A stretch of DNA of 64,000 nt. It comes from VYDC01 sp963667515. Lineage in GTDB: Bacteria; Chloroflexota; Dehalococcoidia; UBA2979. The notes beneath the pieces are model-generated. The model saw only the letters and a program-made list of their open reading frames with translations, was not told the DNA's origin and did not search any database. This document shows, in pieces, positions 26,594 through 35,120 of the stretch. A program made the position numbers and the translations under genes. Position 1 is the stretch's first letter. Every line of letters starts with the position of its first letter. The DNA lies in contig CAXXXY010000006.1 in the NCBI GenBank assembly GCA_963667515.2, positions 372,001 to 436,000 of the forward strand. Reading direction: 5' to 3'.

Positions 26594-28044
26594 GGCGGAT
26601 TCAAGTGGTCATCGCAACGCCTCGAGGTGAGGGGTTGTGATGGGAAGGTCACCGGGGTGGGCGGCGAAGGCGACAGGAAGGCCGGCGATGCGGTCTCCAG
26701 GCCGTCCACCGGTTGCGCGTCGTGAGCATCGCCAACGGTTCTGGCTGGCGATCTCAGAAGGGTTGTCGAGCGAGGATGCCGCTGCGGCGGCCGGTGTGTC
26801 TCCAGCCGTCGGAGCACGCTGGTTCCGTGAAGGTGGTGGCATGCCAACAGCCAGTCCGGCGCCGCTGTTAGGGCGCTACCTATCGTTCGCTGAGCGCGAG
26901 GAGATCGCCATCCTCCGCGCCCAAGGCGCAAGCGGCCGAGCGATCGCCCGCCGGCTCCGCCGGGCTCCGTCGACGATCTCACGCGAGGTACGCCGGAACG
27001 CTGCGACACATAGCGGCAAGCTGGAGTATCGAGCGACCACGGCGCAGTGGCATGCCGAGCGACGTGCGCAGCGTCCCAAGGTCGCCAAGCTCGCCGGCAA
27101 CGACCAGCTCCATGGTTACGTTCAGGAACGGCTGTCAGGCAGGATCGTCCGGCCCGACGGTGTGGGGGTGGTCGGCCCTGAGGTGCGCTGGATTGGCCGT
27201 CGACATGGGCGCCGTCAGCACCGACGCTGGGCCCAGGCGTGGAGCCCGGAGCAGATCTCGAACCGGCTGCAGGTCGACTTCCCTGATGATGCGTCGATGA
27301 GGATCTCCCACGAAGCGATCTACCAGGCCCTGTACGTCCAGGGTCGCGGCGCGCTGCGGCGTGAGCTGATCGCATGTCTGCGTAGCGGACGAGCGTTGCG
27401 GGTGCCCAGGGCGCGAACCCGCGGTCGCGGCAAGAAGTTCGTCAGCCCCGAGATCATGATCAGTCAGCGGCCCGCCGAAGCCGATGACCGCGCCGTTCCC
27501 GGCCATTGGGAGGGCGATCTGATCCTCGGGCTGGGCAGCTCCGCGATCGGCACGCTCGTCGAGCGCACGACACGGTTCACCATGCTGCTGCACCTGCCCC
27601 GCATGGATGGCCACGGACAGCAACCCACCGTCAAGAACGGCCCCCCGCTGGCCGGTCACGGCGCAGAGGCGGTGCGTGACGCGATCACGGCCTCGATCAC
27701 GACGCTGCCCGACCAGCTGCGTCGCTCGCTTGCCTGGGACCAGGGAGCGGAGATGGCCCAGCACGCGCAGCTGCGCATCGACACCGGCCTGCCGATCTAC
27801 TTCTGCGACCCTCGCAGCCCCTGGCAGCGTGGCAGCAACGAGAACACCAACGGCCTGCTGCGTCAGTACTTCCCCAAAGGCACCGACCTGTCCCAGCACT
27901 CTGCCGAGGACCTCGCCGCCGTCGCTCTCGCGCTCAACACTCGACCCCGCAAGACCCTCGGATGGAAGACTCCCGCCGAGGCACTCAACGAACACCTACT
28001 CTCCCCTGCACAAGGCGGTGTTGCGACGACCCCTTGAACCCGAG
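26594..28044 (+). mobile_element. IS30-family insertion sequence, about 1,451 bp
   Basis: The ends GGATTCAAGTGGTCATCGCAAC and the complementary GGGTTCAAGGGGTCGTCGCAAC match over about 22 bp with four differences. A 3-bp duplication CAG flanks it (26591-26593, 28045-28047). Removing it joins SDRGSQ to YTSWAF in the host OrfB. Confidence 0.87.
26640..28037 (+). CDS. IS30-family transposase
   Basis: A 465-residue transposase with the IS30 helix-turn-helix (LSFAEREEIAILRAQGASGRAIARRLRRAPSTISREVRRN) near residues 79-118, the middle region WSPEQISNRL, and a DDE core: GHWEGDLILGLG (Asp), SLAWDQGAEM (Asp) and PWQRGSNENTNGLLRQYFPKG (Glu). The frame is uninterrupted, so it is probably active. Starts at ATG 26640 (or the GTG at 26637). 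Confidence 0.92.
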   Translation: MGRSPGWAAKATGRPAMRSPGRPPVARREHRQRFWLAISEGLSSEDAAAAAGVSPAVGARWFREGGGMPTASPAPLLGRYLSFAEREEIAILRAQGASGRAIARRLRRAPSTISREVRRNAATHSGKLEYRATTAQWHAERRAQRPKVAKLAGNDQLHGYVQERLSGRIVRPDGVGVVGPEVRWIGRRHGRRQHRRWAQAWSPEQISNRLQVDFPDDASMRISHEAIYQALYVQGRGALRRELIACLRSGRALRVPRARTRGRGKKFVSPEIMISQRPAEADDRAVPGHWEGDLILGLGSSAIGTLVERTTRFTMLLHLPRMDGHGQQPTVKNGPPLAGHGAEAVRDAITASITTLPDQLRRSLAWDQGAEMAQHAQLRIDTGLPIYFCDPRSPWQRGSNENTNGLLRQYFPKGTDLSQHSAEDLAAVALALNTRPRKTLGWKTPAEALNEHLLSPAQGGVATTP

Positions 28045-28709
28045 CAGTACACGTCGTGGGCCTTCGGGCACCGCCTCCGCACCGCCGGCCTGCTCGGCTC
28101 GATGGGCCGGGTCGCGTCGGCTGTCGACAACTCGATGATGGAGTCGTTCTTCGGGACGCTGCAGCTCGAGCTGCTCGACCGCCGCAGCTGGACGACCCGG
28201 GCCGAGCTCGCCTCCGCGATCTTCGAATGGATCGAGGGCTAGTATAACCCGCGCCGCCGTCACACCTCGATCGGCGATCTCAGCCCCGTGGAGTACGAAA
28301 GGAGGCCCGCCGCCGCCGCCGAAGCAGCATGATGTCTACACGTGAACTGTCCGGAGAACCGGGTCAGGCTCCGACGAAGCGACCGACATGTCCCAGATGA
28401 CGCCCGAGCAGAGCGCCGAGGTGATGGCCAAGTGGGGCGTGTGGATGGAGAGCGTCGGCTCCGCGCTCAGCGACATCGGCGCGCCGTTCGGACCGGGCGC
28501 GTCGGTCATCGACGACGGCAGCTCCGGCGCGGCGGCCGCGAGCAGCGGCACTCGATCGTGGAGGCGGCGGACCTCGCCGCGGCCCAGGCGCTGATCGCCG
28601 GCCACCCCCACCTCAGCGAGGGCAAGGGCAACTTCGCGATCGACGTCTTCGAGCTGATGCCGGTGCCGTTCCAGGAGTAGCAGCGGCACGCCGCGCGCGC
28701 CTCGGCACG

Positions 28710-28725
28710 CCCCCCCCCCCCCCCC
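28710..28725. repeat. Homopolymer of 16 cytosines
   Basis: An uninterrupted C run lies between the broken YCII gene and the sugar dehydrogenase gene, about 130 bases upstream of the latter's start. Such runs vary in length by slippage, and it may also be an assembly weak point. Confidence 0.9.
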
Positions 28726-28856
28726 GCGCCCGGCGCCCTCCCGAGCCGGTCGGCGCGGGTGGGGGAGTGCGCCCGGCTTCCACGCGGCGCGTGCGAGGTC
28801 GGGCGTCTCGCGCTCCCTCGATCGGCCACCCGCAGCCCCGAGGGAGCGCACCGACG

Positions 28857-30206
28857 ATGAGAGCCGGCTGGCCCCTCGTGTTGCTGGCGCTCGCCGCGCT
28901 GGCCGTCGTCATCGGCGCCTGCGGCGACGACGACGGCGAGGCGGGAAGGCCGGCGCCGAGCGCAGCCTCTCCCTCGGCGACCGCCGAGCCACCGCAGACG
29001 CCCGACTCCACGCCGGCCCCCGCTCAGACTCCGGGCGCCACCGCCAGCGCCGCCGCCACCGCCACCGCGACCGCGGCACCGACGGTGACCGCGTCCCCCA
29101 CCCCCACCGCGACTCCGACCGCCAGCGCGACGCCCGCTCCCCGGGCCGCGGCGCCCGCGCCCGTGCGCTTCGTCGAGGCGCTGGGCGGGCGGCGCTTCGA
29201 TCGGCCGACCGAGGCGTTGCCCTACCCCGGCAGGCGCGCGCTGATCGCCGAGCAGTCGGGCCTCGTGCTCCTGCTGGACGCGGCGAGCGGCGAGGGCGGC
29301 GCCTTCCTCGACCTTCGGCCGCGCGTGAGCCGCCGTGGCAACGAGGAGGGCCTGCTGTCGCTCGCGCTCGACCCGGGGTTCGCGGCGAACGGCCGGCTCT
29401 ATGCCTACTACTCGGTGGAGGGCGGACCGCGGCGCACGCGGCTGTCCCGCTTCACGATCGCCGGCGGCGTGGCCGACCCGGCGAGCGAGCTCGTGATCCT
29501 CGAGGTCGCGCAGCCCTTCTCCAACCACAACGGCGGCGCGGTGCGCTTCGGGCCGGACGCGATGCTCTACCTCGGGCTGGGCGACGGCGGCTCGGGCGGC
29601 GATCCACAGGGCAACGGGCAGAACGCGGGCACGCTGCTCGGCTCCGTGCTGCGCCTCGACGTGCGGGAGCCGAGCGAGGCGGCGCCGTACCGCGTCCCCG
29701 CCGACAACCCCTTCGTCGGCGCCCCCGGCGCACGCCCCGAAATCTGGGCGCTCGGGCTGCGCAACCCGTGGCGCATGGCGTTCGACCCGGCCAGCGGCGA
29801 GCTCTGGCTGGGCGACGTGGGGCAGAGCAGCGTCGAGGAGGTGGACGTGGTGGTGCGCGGCGGCAACTACGGCTGGAACCGCCTCGAGGGCGACGACTGC
29901 TTCCGGCCGCGCTCGGGCTGCGACCGCGCGGGCACGGTGGCCCCCGTCGCGAGCTACGACCACGGCAAGGGCTGCTCGGTGAGCGGCGGCGTCGTCTACC
30001 GCGGCGCGGCGGTGCCCGAGCTCGCGGGCGCGTATGTCTATGGCGACTTCTGCAGCGGCCGCGTCTGGGCGCTCGACGCGGCGAGCCGAGGCGCGGCGGT
30101 GCGCGTCGCCGACACCGGCGCCTCGATCGCCTCCTTCGCGCAGGTCGGCGAGGAGCTGTGGCTGCTGCGCTTCGGCGGCTCCGTGCTGCGGGCGGCGAGC
30201 CCGTGA
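28857..30206 (+). CDS. PQQ-dependent sugar (soluble aldose/glucose-type) dehydrogenase, lipoprotein
   Basis: A 449-residue protein. Residues 1-22 form a lipoprotein signal ending VIGAC, so Cys22 should be lipidated. Residues 25-98 are a Thr/Pro/Ala-rich linker holding the enzyme off the membrane. From about 102 on is a six-bladed beta-propeller of the GDH-B/Yli type, with the active-site NHNGG, RNPWRMAFDP, LWLGDVGQSSVEEVD and GGNYGWN. These enzymes oxidise sugars with PQQ and donate electrons to the respiratory chain. The ATG at 28857 is chosen because it begins the signal peptide. The last bases overlap the next gene. Confidence 0.88.
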   Translation: MRAGWPLVLLALAALAVVIGACGDDDGEAGRPAPSAASPSATAEPPQTPDSTPAPAQTPGATASAAATATATAAPTVTASPTPTATPTASATPAPRAAAPAPVRFVEALGGRRFDRPTEALPYPGRRALIAEQSGLVLLLDAASGEGGAFLDLRPRVSRRGNEEGLLSLALDPGFAANGRLYAYYSVEGGPRRTRLSRFTIAGGVADPASELVILEVAQPFSNHNGGAVRFGPDAMLYLGLGDGGSGGDPQGNGQNAGTLLGSVLRLDVREPSEAAPYRVPADNPFVGAPGARPEIWALGLRNPWRMAFDPASGELWLGDVGQSSVEEVDVVVRGGNYGWNRLEGDDCFRPRSGCDRAGTVAPVASYDHGKGCSVSGGVVYRGAAVPELAGAYVYGDFCSGRVWALDAASRGAAVRVADTGASIASFAQVGEELWLLRFGGSVLRAASP

Positions 30207-30388
30207 GCCCGCTGACCGCCGGCCTCGCCGCGCTGTTCGCGCTCTACGTGGCGCTGGTGAGCCGGCAGATGCGCCGCGCGCTGGCCGCCGACGAGCCGCA
30301 GGCGCGGCTCACCGAGGCACGGCGGCTGCTGCTGCTCGCCACGTTCGGCGTGCCCCTGGCGCCGGCCTTCATCCTGCTCGTCGCCTAG
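30203..30388 (+). CDS. Small two-helix membrane protein
   Basis: A 61-residue protein whose GTG start overlaps the dehydrogenase stop codon (GTGA). Two hydrophobic segments (about 3-19 and 45-60) flank a charged loop (RRALAADEPQARLTEARR). Many Chloroflexota and actinobacteria carry similar unnamed small membrane proteins. It is probably co-translated with the dehydrogenase and could anchor it, but this is inference. Confidence 0.62.
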   Translation: MSPLTAGLAALFALYVALVSRQMRRALAADEPQARLTEARRLLLLATFGVPLAPAFILLVA

Positions 30389-30649
30389 GAAGCGAACAGC
30401 GCGACCGGGCGCGGGCGGGCGCCGCGTTGACGCTCTCGCGCGGGCGCCGGGATACTGGCAGGCAGGCCAGAATCAGCGTGGGGCGGCGGCGATGCCCTCG
30501 GCGACGGCCGGAGGCGGCTCCTGCTGCCAGCGCTCGGCGAGCTGGGGCCCCACGATCGTCGGGGGGTGCGGCCCCGCCCTCGTGCCGGGGCCACGATCGA
30601 TGGCCCCCCTCGAGCGTGGCGCGCGTGGCGACAGCGGAGGAGAGCGACC
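30389..30649 (+). promoter_or_regulatory. Long leader upstream of leuS
   Basis: No gene is supported in these 261 bases. The stretch is rich in complementary blocks: ggggccccacgatcgtc near 30545 and cacgatcgatggccccc near 30592 can pair, and ctcctgctg (30518-30526) can pair partly with cagcggag just before the start codon. The end gtggcgacagcggaggag loosely recalls a T-box antiterminator but does not match its consensus. A translational control element is possible. Confidence 0.3.
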
Positions 30650-33229
30650 GTGAGCCCCGCGACCGGCAGCCCCGCCTCTGGCAGCGGCACCACCGCCGGC
30701 GACGAGCCCGCCGCAGGCGACGCGGGCGCCCCCGGCGGCCGCACGCGCGCCGAGCGGTACGACCACACGGCTATCGAGCGGCGCTGGCAGCAGCGCTGGG
30801 CCGCCGAGGGCCTCTACCGCACCCCCGACCACGACCCGCAGCGGCCCAACCGCTACCACCTGACGATGTTCCCCTACACCTCGGGCGACCTGCACATCGG
30901 CCACTGGTTCGCGATCGCGCCGTCGGACGCGCTGGCGCGCTTCCACCGCATGCGCGGCAGCAACGTGCTGTTCCCGATCGGCTTCGACGCCTTCGGGCTG
31001 CCCGCGGAGAACGCCGCCATCAAGGGCGGCGCGCACCCCGCCGACTGGACGCGCGCCAACATCGAGCGCATGCGCGGCCAGCTGCGCTCGATGGGCGCGA
31101 TGTTCGACTGGAGCCGCGAGGTCGCCACCAACGCCCCCGACTACTACCGCTGGACGCAGTGGTGGTTCCTCCAGCTCTACAAGCAGGGGCTCGCCTACCG
31201 GCACGAGGCGCCGGCGAACTGGTGCCCCTCCTGCAACACCACGCTGGCCAACGAGCAGGTGGTCGACGGCCGCTGCGAGCGCTGCGAGACGCCGGTGGAG
31301 CAGCGGCGGCTGGCGCAGTGGTTCCTGCGCATCACGAACTACGCCGAGGAGCTGCTGGCCAACGAGCAGCTCGACTGGCCCGAGCACGTGAAGGTGATGC
31401 AGCGCAACTGGATCGGCCGCTCCGAGGGCGCCGAGGCCGCGTTCGCCCTCGATGCGGGCGCGCTCGCCGGTGGCGAGGCCGAGGGCGACGCAGCGGACGA
31501 GCCGAGCGAGATCCGCGTCTTCACCACGCGGCCCGACACGCTCTGCGGCGTCACCTTCATGGTGCTGGCGCCGGAGCACCCGCTGGTGGAGCGCCTCACG
31601 ACCGAGGAGCAGCGCGCCGCCGTCGAGGCGTACGTGTACGACGCCGAGAGCGCCACGGAGATCGAGCGGCAGGCGACCGACCGCCCCAAGAGCGGCGTCT
31701 TCACCGGCTCCTCCTGCGTGAACCGGCTGACCGGCGAGCGCGTGCCGATCTGGATCGCCGACTACGTGCTCGCCTCCTACGGGACGGGCGCGGTCATGGG
31801 CGTGCCCGCGCACGACCAGCGCGACTTCGAGTTCGCGCAGCAGTACGGGCTGCCGATCACCGTCGTGGTCGCGCCGCCCGAGTGGGACGGCGAACCACTC
31901 GACGCGGCGCACGTCGAGGCGGGGACGATGGTCTGCTCCGGTCAGTTCGACGGCCTGCCCTCGGAGGAGGCGAAGGGCGCGATCGCCCGCCACCTCGGGG
32001 AGCGGGACTGGGGCGGGCCCACCGTGACCTACCGGCTGCGCGACTGGCTGATCTCGCGGCAGCGCTACTGGGGCGCGCCGATCCCGATCGTCTACTGCGA
32101 CGACTGCGGCGAGCAGCCCGTGCCCGACGCCGAGCTGCCCGTGAAGCTCCCCTACGACGTCGAGTTCCTGCCCACCGGCCAGTCGCCGCTCGCGCTCTCC
32201 GAGGAGTTCGTGAACACGACCTGCCCGGCCTGCGGCGGCGCGGCCCGCCGCGAGACCGACACGATGGACACCTTCATGTGCTCGTCGTGGTACTTCATGC
32301 GCTACTGCGATCCGCAGGACGCGGAGCACGCGCTCTCGCCGCAGCTCGCCGAGAGCTGGCTGCCCGTCGACCAGTACACCGGCGGCTCCGAGCACGCGAC
32401 GATGCACCTGCTCTACGCGCGCTTCTTCTACAAGGCCGCGCGCGACGCCGGCATCGTCCCCGGCGACGAGCCCTTCACGCGCTACTTCAGCCAGGGCCAG
32501 ATCCTCGGGCCGGACGGCCGCCGCATGTCGAAGTCGCGCGGAAACGCCGTGGCGCCCGACGCGCAGGTGGAGCGCTGGGGCGCCGACGCCTTCCGCGCCT
32601 ACCTGATGTTCCTGGGCCCGTGGGAGCAGGGCGGGCCCTACGACGTCGACGGGATCGTCGGCGTGGCGCGCTGGCTAAACCGCGCGTGGACGGTGGCGAC
32701 GGAGCCGCCCGCCCTCGTCGACGGCGGCGACGCCGAGCAAGCGCGCGCGCTGCGGCAGCAGGCCCACCAGACGCTGGCGCGCGTCACCCACGACCTGGAG
32801 CGGCTGCGCTTCAACACGATGGTCGCGGCGCTGATGGAGTACACGAACGCGCTGTGGCGCGCGCGCGAGTCCGGCGCGCAGGACCGCGCGGCGTGGGACG
32901 AGGCGCTGTCGCTGCTGGCGCTGATGCTGGCGCCCGCCTGCCCGCACCTCGCGGAGGAGCTGTGGCAGCGCGCCGGCCGCGCGGGCTTCGTGCACGGCCA
33001 GCCGTGGCCCGAGGCCGACGCCGACCTCGTGCGCCGCGACACCGTGGAGCTGCCGGTGCAGGTGAACGGCCGCGTGCGCGAGCGCCTCGAGGTGCCCGCC
33101 GACGCCGACGAGGCCGCCGTGCGCGCGGCCGCGCTCGCCTCCGAGCGGGTGCGCGCGCACATCGAGGGGCACGAGATCGTGCGCGCCATCTACGTCCCCG
33201 GCCGCATGCTCAACCTCGTGGTCAAGTGA
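30650..33229 (+). CDS. leuS: Leucyl-tRNA synthetase
   Basis: Class I synthetase of 859 residues that charges tRNA-Leu. It has the HIGH motif in YTSGDLHIGHW, zinc-binding cysteines in NWCPSCNTTLANEQVVDGRCERC, the CP1 editing domain (FTTRPDTLCGVTFMVLAPEH, and GTGAVMGVPAHDQRDFEFA with the editing Asp), the KMSKS motif as RRMSKSRGN, and the C-terminal anticodon-binding region. The GTG at 30650, seven bases after ggaggag, is the start; the first 45 residues are a Gly/Ala/Pro-rich extension before the fold. A long, structured leader precedes it. Confidence 0.95.
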   Translation: MSPATGSPASGSGTTAGDEPAAGDAGAPGGRTRAERYDHTAIERRWQQRWAAEGLYRTPDHDPQRPNRYHLTMFPYTSGDLHIGHWFAIAPSDALARFHRMRGSNVLFPIGFDAFGLPAENAAIKGGAHPADWTRANIERMRGQLRSMGAMFDWSREVATNAPDYYRWTQWWFLQLYKQGLAYRHEAPANWCPSCNTTLANEQVVDGRCERCETPVEQRRLAQWFLRITNYAEELLANEQLDWPEHVKVMQRNWIGRSEGAEAAFALDAGALAGGEAEGDAADEPSEIRVFTTRPDTLCGVTFMVLAPEHPLVERLTTEEQRAAVEAYVYDAESATEIERQATDRPKSGVFTGSSCVNRLTGERVPIWIADYVLASYGTGAVMGVPAHDQRDFEFAQQYGLPITVVVAPPEWDGEPLDAAHVEAGTMVCSGQFDGLPSEEAKGAIARHLGERDWGGPTVTYRLRDWLISRQRYWGAPIPIVYCDDCGEQPVPDAELPVKLPYDVEFLPTGQSPLALSEEFVNTTCPACGGAARRETDTMDTFMCSSWYFMRYCDPQDAEHALSPQLAESWLPVDQYTGGSEHATMHLLYARFFYKAARDAGIVPGDEPFTRYFSQGQILGPDGRRMSKSRGNAVAPDAQVERWGADAFRAYLMFLGPWEQGGPYDVDGIVGVARWLNRAWTVATEPPALVDGGDAEQARALRQQAHQTLARVTHDLERLRFNTMVAALMEYTNALWRARESGAQDRAAWDEALSLLALMLAPACPHLAEELWQRAGRAGFVHGQPWPEADADLVRRDTVELPVQVNGRVRERLEVPADADEAAVRAAALASERVRAHIEGHEIVRAIYVPGRMLNLVVK

Positions 33230-33253
33230 GGGTGGTGCAGTGACGGTCGGGAC

Positions 33254-34009
33254 GTGAGGGAGGCGCGGCGCCGCCGCGTCCTCGCGTCGGCCTCGCTCCT
33301 CCCGCTCGTGCTGCTGCTCGCGGCGGCCTGCGCGGACGACACGCCGGGCAAGCCGCTCCCCGCCGCCGGCGCCAGCATCGAGCGCGTCACCACCGCGGAC
33401 GGGCTCGCGCTGGACGCTCGGCTGTTCGCGCCGCCGGCGGGCGCCGCCGAGCGCGCCGGCCACCTCGTGGTGCTGCTGCACATGTACCACGCGGACCAGA
33501 GCGCCTGGTGGGAGACGGCACGCGATCTCGCGGCCGGCGGCGTGGCCGCGTTGACCCTCGACTTCCGCGGGTTCGGCGCCTCCGAGGGCGAGAAAAACGG
33601 CTCCGAGATCGAGCGCGACGTCATCGCCGCGCTGGCGTGGGCGCGCGAGCGCGGCTACGACCGCGTCGTGCTCGCGGGCGCCTCCATGGGCGGGACCGCG
33701 GCGATCGTGGCCGCGAGCGAGGTGGGCGGCGCCGACGGCGTGCTGGCGCTATCGGCACCGTCGAGCTTCCGCGGCCTCGACGCCGACCGCGCGCTGCCCG
33801 AGCTGGGCGTGCCGCTGGTGGCGCTGGCGGCCGAGGACGACGTCTCCGCCGCCGAGTCGCTCGAGCGCTTCGAGGAGCGCTGCGCGCCGGGCCGCTGCCA
33901 GCTCACGCTGCTGCCCGGCCGCGGGCACGGCACCGATCTGCTGGAGACGCGAGAGGGCCCCCGCGTGCGCGGAGCGCTGGACGCCTTGCTGGAGCGGGTC
34001 TGGGGCTGA
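33254..34009 (+). CDS. Alpha/beta hydrolase lipoprotein
   Basis: A 251-residue protein with a lipoprotein signal (LLLAAAC, lipidated Cys26) and an alpha/beta-hydrolase fold. The oxyanion-region LLHMYHADQSAWW, the nucleophile elbow GASMGG, a late acid in ALAAEDD and the catalytic His in GRGHGTD are all visible. It should be an esterase-like enzyme on the outer face of the membrane. It starts at GTG 33254, 25 bases after leuS. Confidence 0.82.
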   Translation: MREARRRRVLASASLLPLVLLLAAACADDTPGKPLPAAGASIERVTTADGLALDARLFAPPAGAAERAGHLVVLLHMYHADQSAWWETARDLAAGGVAALTLDFRGFGASEGEKNGSEIERDVIAALAWARERGYDRVVLAGASMGGTAAIVAASEVGGADGVLALSAPSSFRGLDADRALPELGVPLVALAAEDDVSAAESLERFEERCAPGRCQLTLLPGRGHGTDLLETREGPRVRGALDALLERVWG

Positions 34010-34069
34010 GCGGGTCTGCGCTGAGCGAAGCTCGATGCGGCGATGGGGTGCCGGGGGCAGGCGCCTAGC

Positions 34070-35119
34070 TGTAGTTCCCACGTAGGTTGTTGACAGGATG
34101 AGGGGCCTCGCCCGCTGCTGTGTGTGACAGCACGGCAGTAGCGAGGAGAGGACACCCTCATGGCCCATCGTAACGCGCGGCTGACGCCGCTGACCCGACT
34201 CGAGCTCGTGCGGGAAGTGGACGCCGGCTGGCCCCAGGCTGAGGTCGCTCGCCACTTCCGCGTCTCCCGCCACACCGTTGCCAAGTGGCTGGGGCGCTTC
34301 CGTGCGGAGGGAGCGGCAGGGCTCGAGGACCGCAGCTCCGCCCCGCGCGCGCATCCCCGGCGCACGCCGCCCGAGCTGGAGCGACGCATCTGCGCCGTGC
34401 GACGCACGCAGGGATTCGGGCCGCATCGCATCCAGTGGGCGCTCGGGGTCGCCCGCTCCACGGTCTACGCCGTGCTGCGGCGCCGCGGCCTCAACCGGCT
34501 CGACCGCCTGCACCGCGTCACCCGGGAGCCGGTCCGCTACGAGCACGACGCCCCCGGCGACCTGCTGCATCTCGACGTGAAGAAGCTCGGGCGCGTCCCC
34601 GAGGGCGGCGGCAAGCGAATGGCGCCTGGCTTCGCCGAGACGCGCTCCGGGCCGCATTCGCGGCGTTCGCTGGGGCTGGAGTACCTACACGTCGCCGTCG
34701 ACGACCACAGCCGTTACGCCTACGTCTCCGTCCTGCCCGACGAGCGTGGCGCGAGCTGCGCCGCCTTCCTCGAGCAGGCGCTCGCGGCCTTCCGCCGGCG
34801 TGGCGTGCGCGTGCGCCGGGTCCTGACCGACAACGCGAAGGCCTACACCGTCGCCCGCAGCTTCCACGGCGCCGCCGCTGCCGCAGACGTGCGGCTGTCG
34901 CACACGCGGCCCTACCGCCCGCAGACGAACGGCAAAGCCGAGCGTTTCATCCAGATCCTGCAGAACGAGTGGGCCTACGCCCGCCCCTACCGCTCCAACG
35001 CCGAGCGGCTGCGCCAGCTCCCACGCTGGCTCTACCGCTACAATCACCGCCGACCGCACGGCGGCGTCGGCGGGGCCGTCCCCGCCTCCCGCCTGTGAAC
35101 AACCTTCCTGGGTAGTACA
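34070..35119 (+). mobile_element. IS481-type insertion sequence, 1,050 bp, copy A3
   Basis: Flanked by a perfect 6-bp duplication CCTAGC (34064-34069 and 35120-35125). The right copy contains the TAG stop codon (complement of 35121-35123) of the DivIVA-like gene, so the insertion left that gene's coding sequence whole. Confidence 0.94.
34160..35098 (+). CDS. IS481-family transposase (copy A3)
   Basis: Intact 312-residue transposase, as in A1, with NEWAYARP and GGAVPASRL variants shared with A4 and A5. Confidence 0.94.
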   Translation: MAHRNARLTPLTRLELVREVDAGWPQAEVARHFRVSRHTVAKWLGRFRAEGAAGLEDRSSAPRAHPRRTPPELERRICAVRRTQGFGPHRIQWALGVARSTVYAVLRRRGLNRLDRLHRVTREPVRYEHDAPGDLLHLDVKKLGRVPEGGGKRMAPGFAETRSGPHSRRSLGLEYLHVAVDDHSRYAYVSVLPDERGASCAAFLEQALAAFRRRGVRVRRVLTDNAKAYTVARSFHGAAAAADVRLSHTRPYRPQTNGKAERFIQILQNEWAYARPYRSNAERLRQLPRWLYRYNHRRPHGGVGGAVPASRL

Positions 35120-35120
35120 C

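Larger units (their letters stand above)
26003..28332 (+). pseudogene. IS3-family OrfB, split by IS30 and with a late stop
   Basis: The transposase runs from MRYRLVRELAADG through LWLTDITEHPTREG (first catalytic Asp) to VVHSDRGSQ (second Asp), where the IS30 element intervenes at 26594. It resumes at 28048 as YTSWAFGHRLR and NSMMESFFGTLQLELL (catalytic Glu). A TAG replaces the expected Trp of EGWYNPRRRHTSIG at 28240-28242. It was thus inactivated twice. Confidence 0.85.
25659..28366 (+). mobile_element. IS3-family insertion sequence, inactivated, with a nested IS30 element
   Basis: The ends TGACCCGCTTTCCCGGACA and the complement TGACCCGGTTCTCCGGACA form inverted repeats. The repeat extends outward into GGAGCC on both sides, so the exact border and any target duplication are unclear. 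Without the IS30 insert it is about 1.25 kb. Confidence 0.82.
25617..28680 (+). pseudogene. YCII/DGPF-domain protein, split by nested insertion sequences
   Basis: The gene begins MPMPQFMLLYKGGA at 25617, then runs into an IS at about 25659. It resumes at 28367 with GSDEATDMSQMTPEQSAEVMAKWGVWMESVG and GAPFGPGASVIDDGS, a typical DGPF/YCII-related sequence. Near 28545 the frame shifts again before HSIVEAADLAAAQALIAGHPHL and FAIDVFELMPVPF. It therefore carries both an insertion of 2.7 kb and a frameshift. Family members are small proteins related to muconolactone isomerase-like enzymes, often next to ECF sigma factors; none is seen here. Confidence 0.85.

Noticed and set aside
30600..30645. A true T-box antiterminator before leuS
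   Set aside because: The similarity to the T-box sequence needs an insertion and mismatches, and I could not place a specifier loop. Kept only as a general leader finding.
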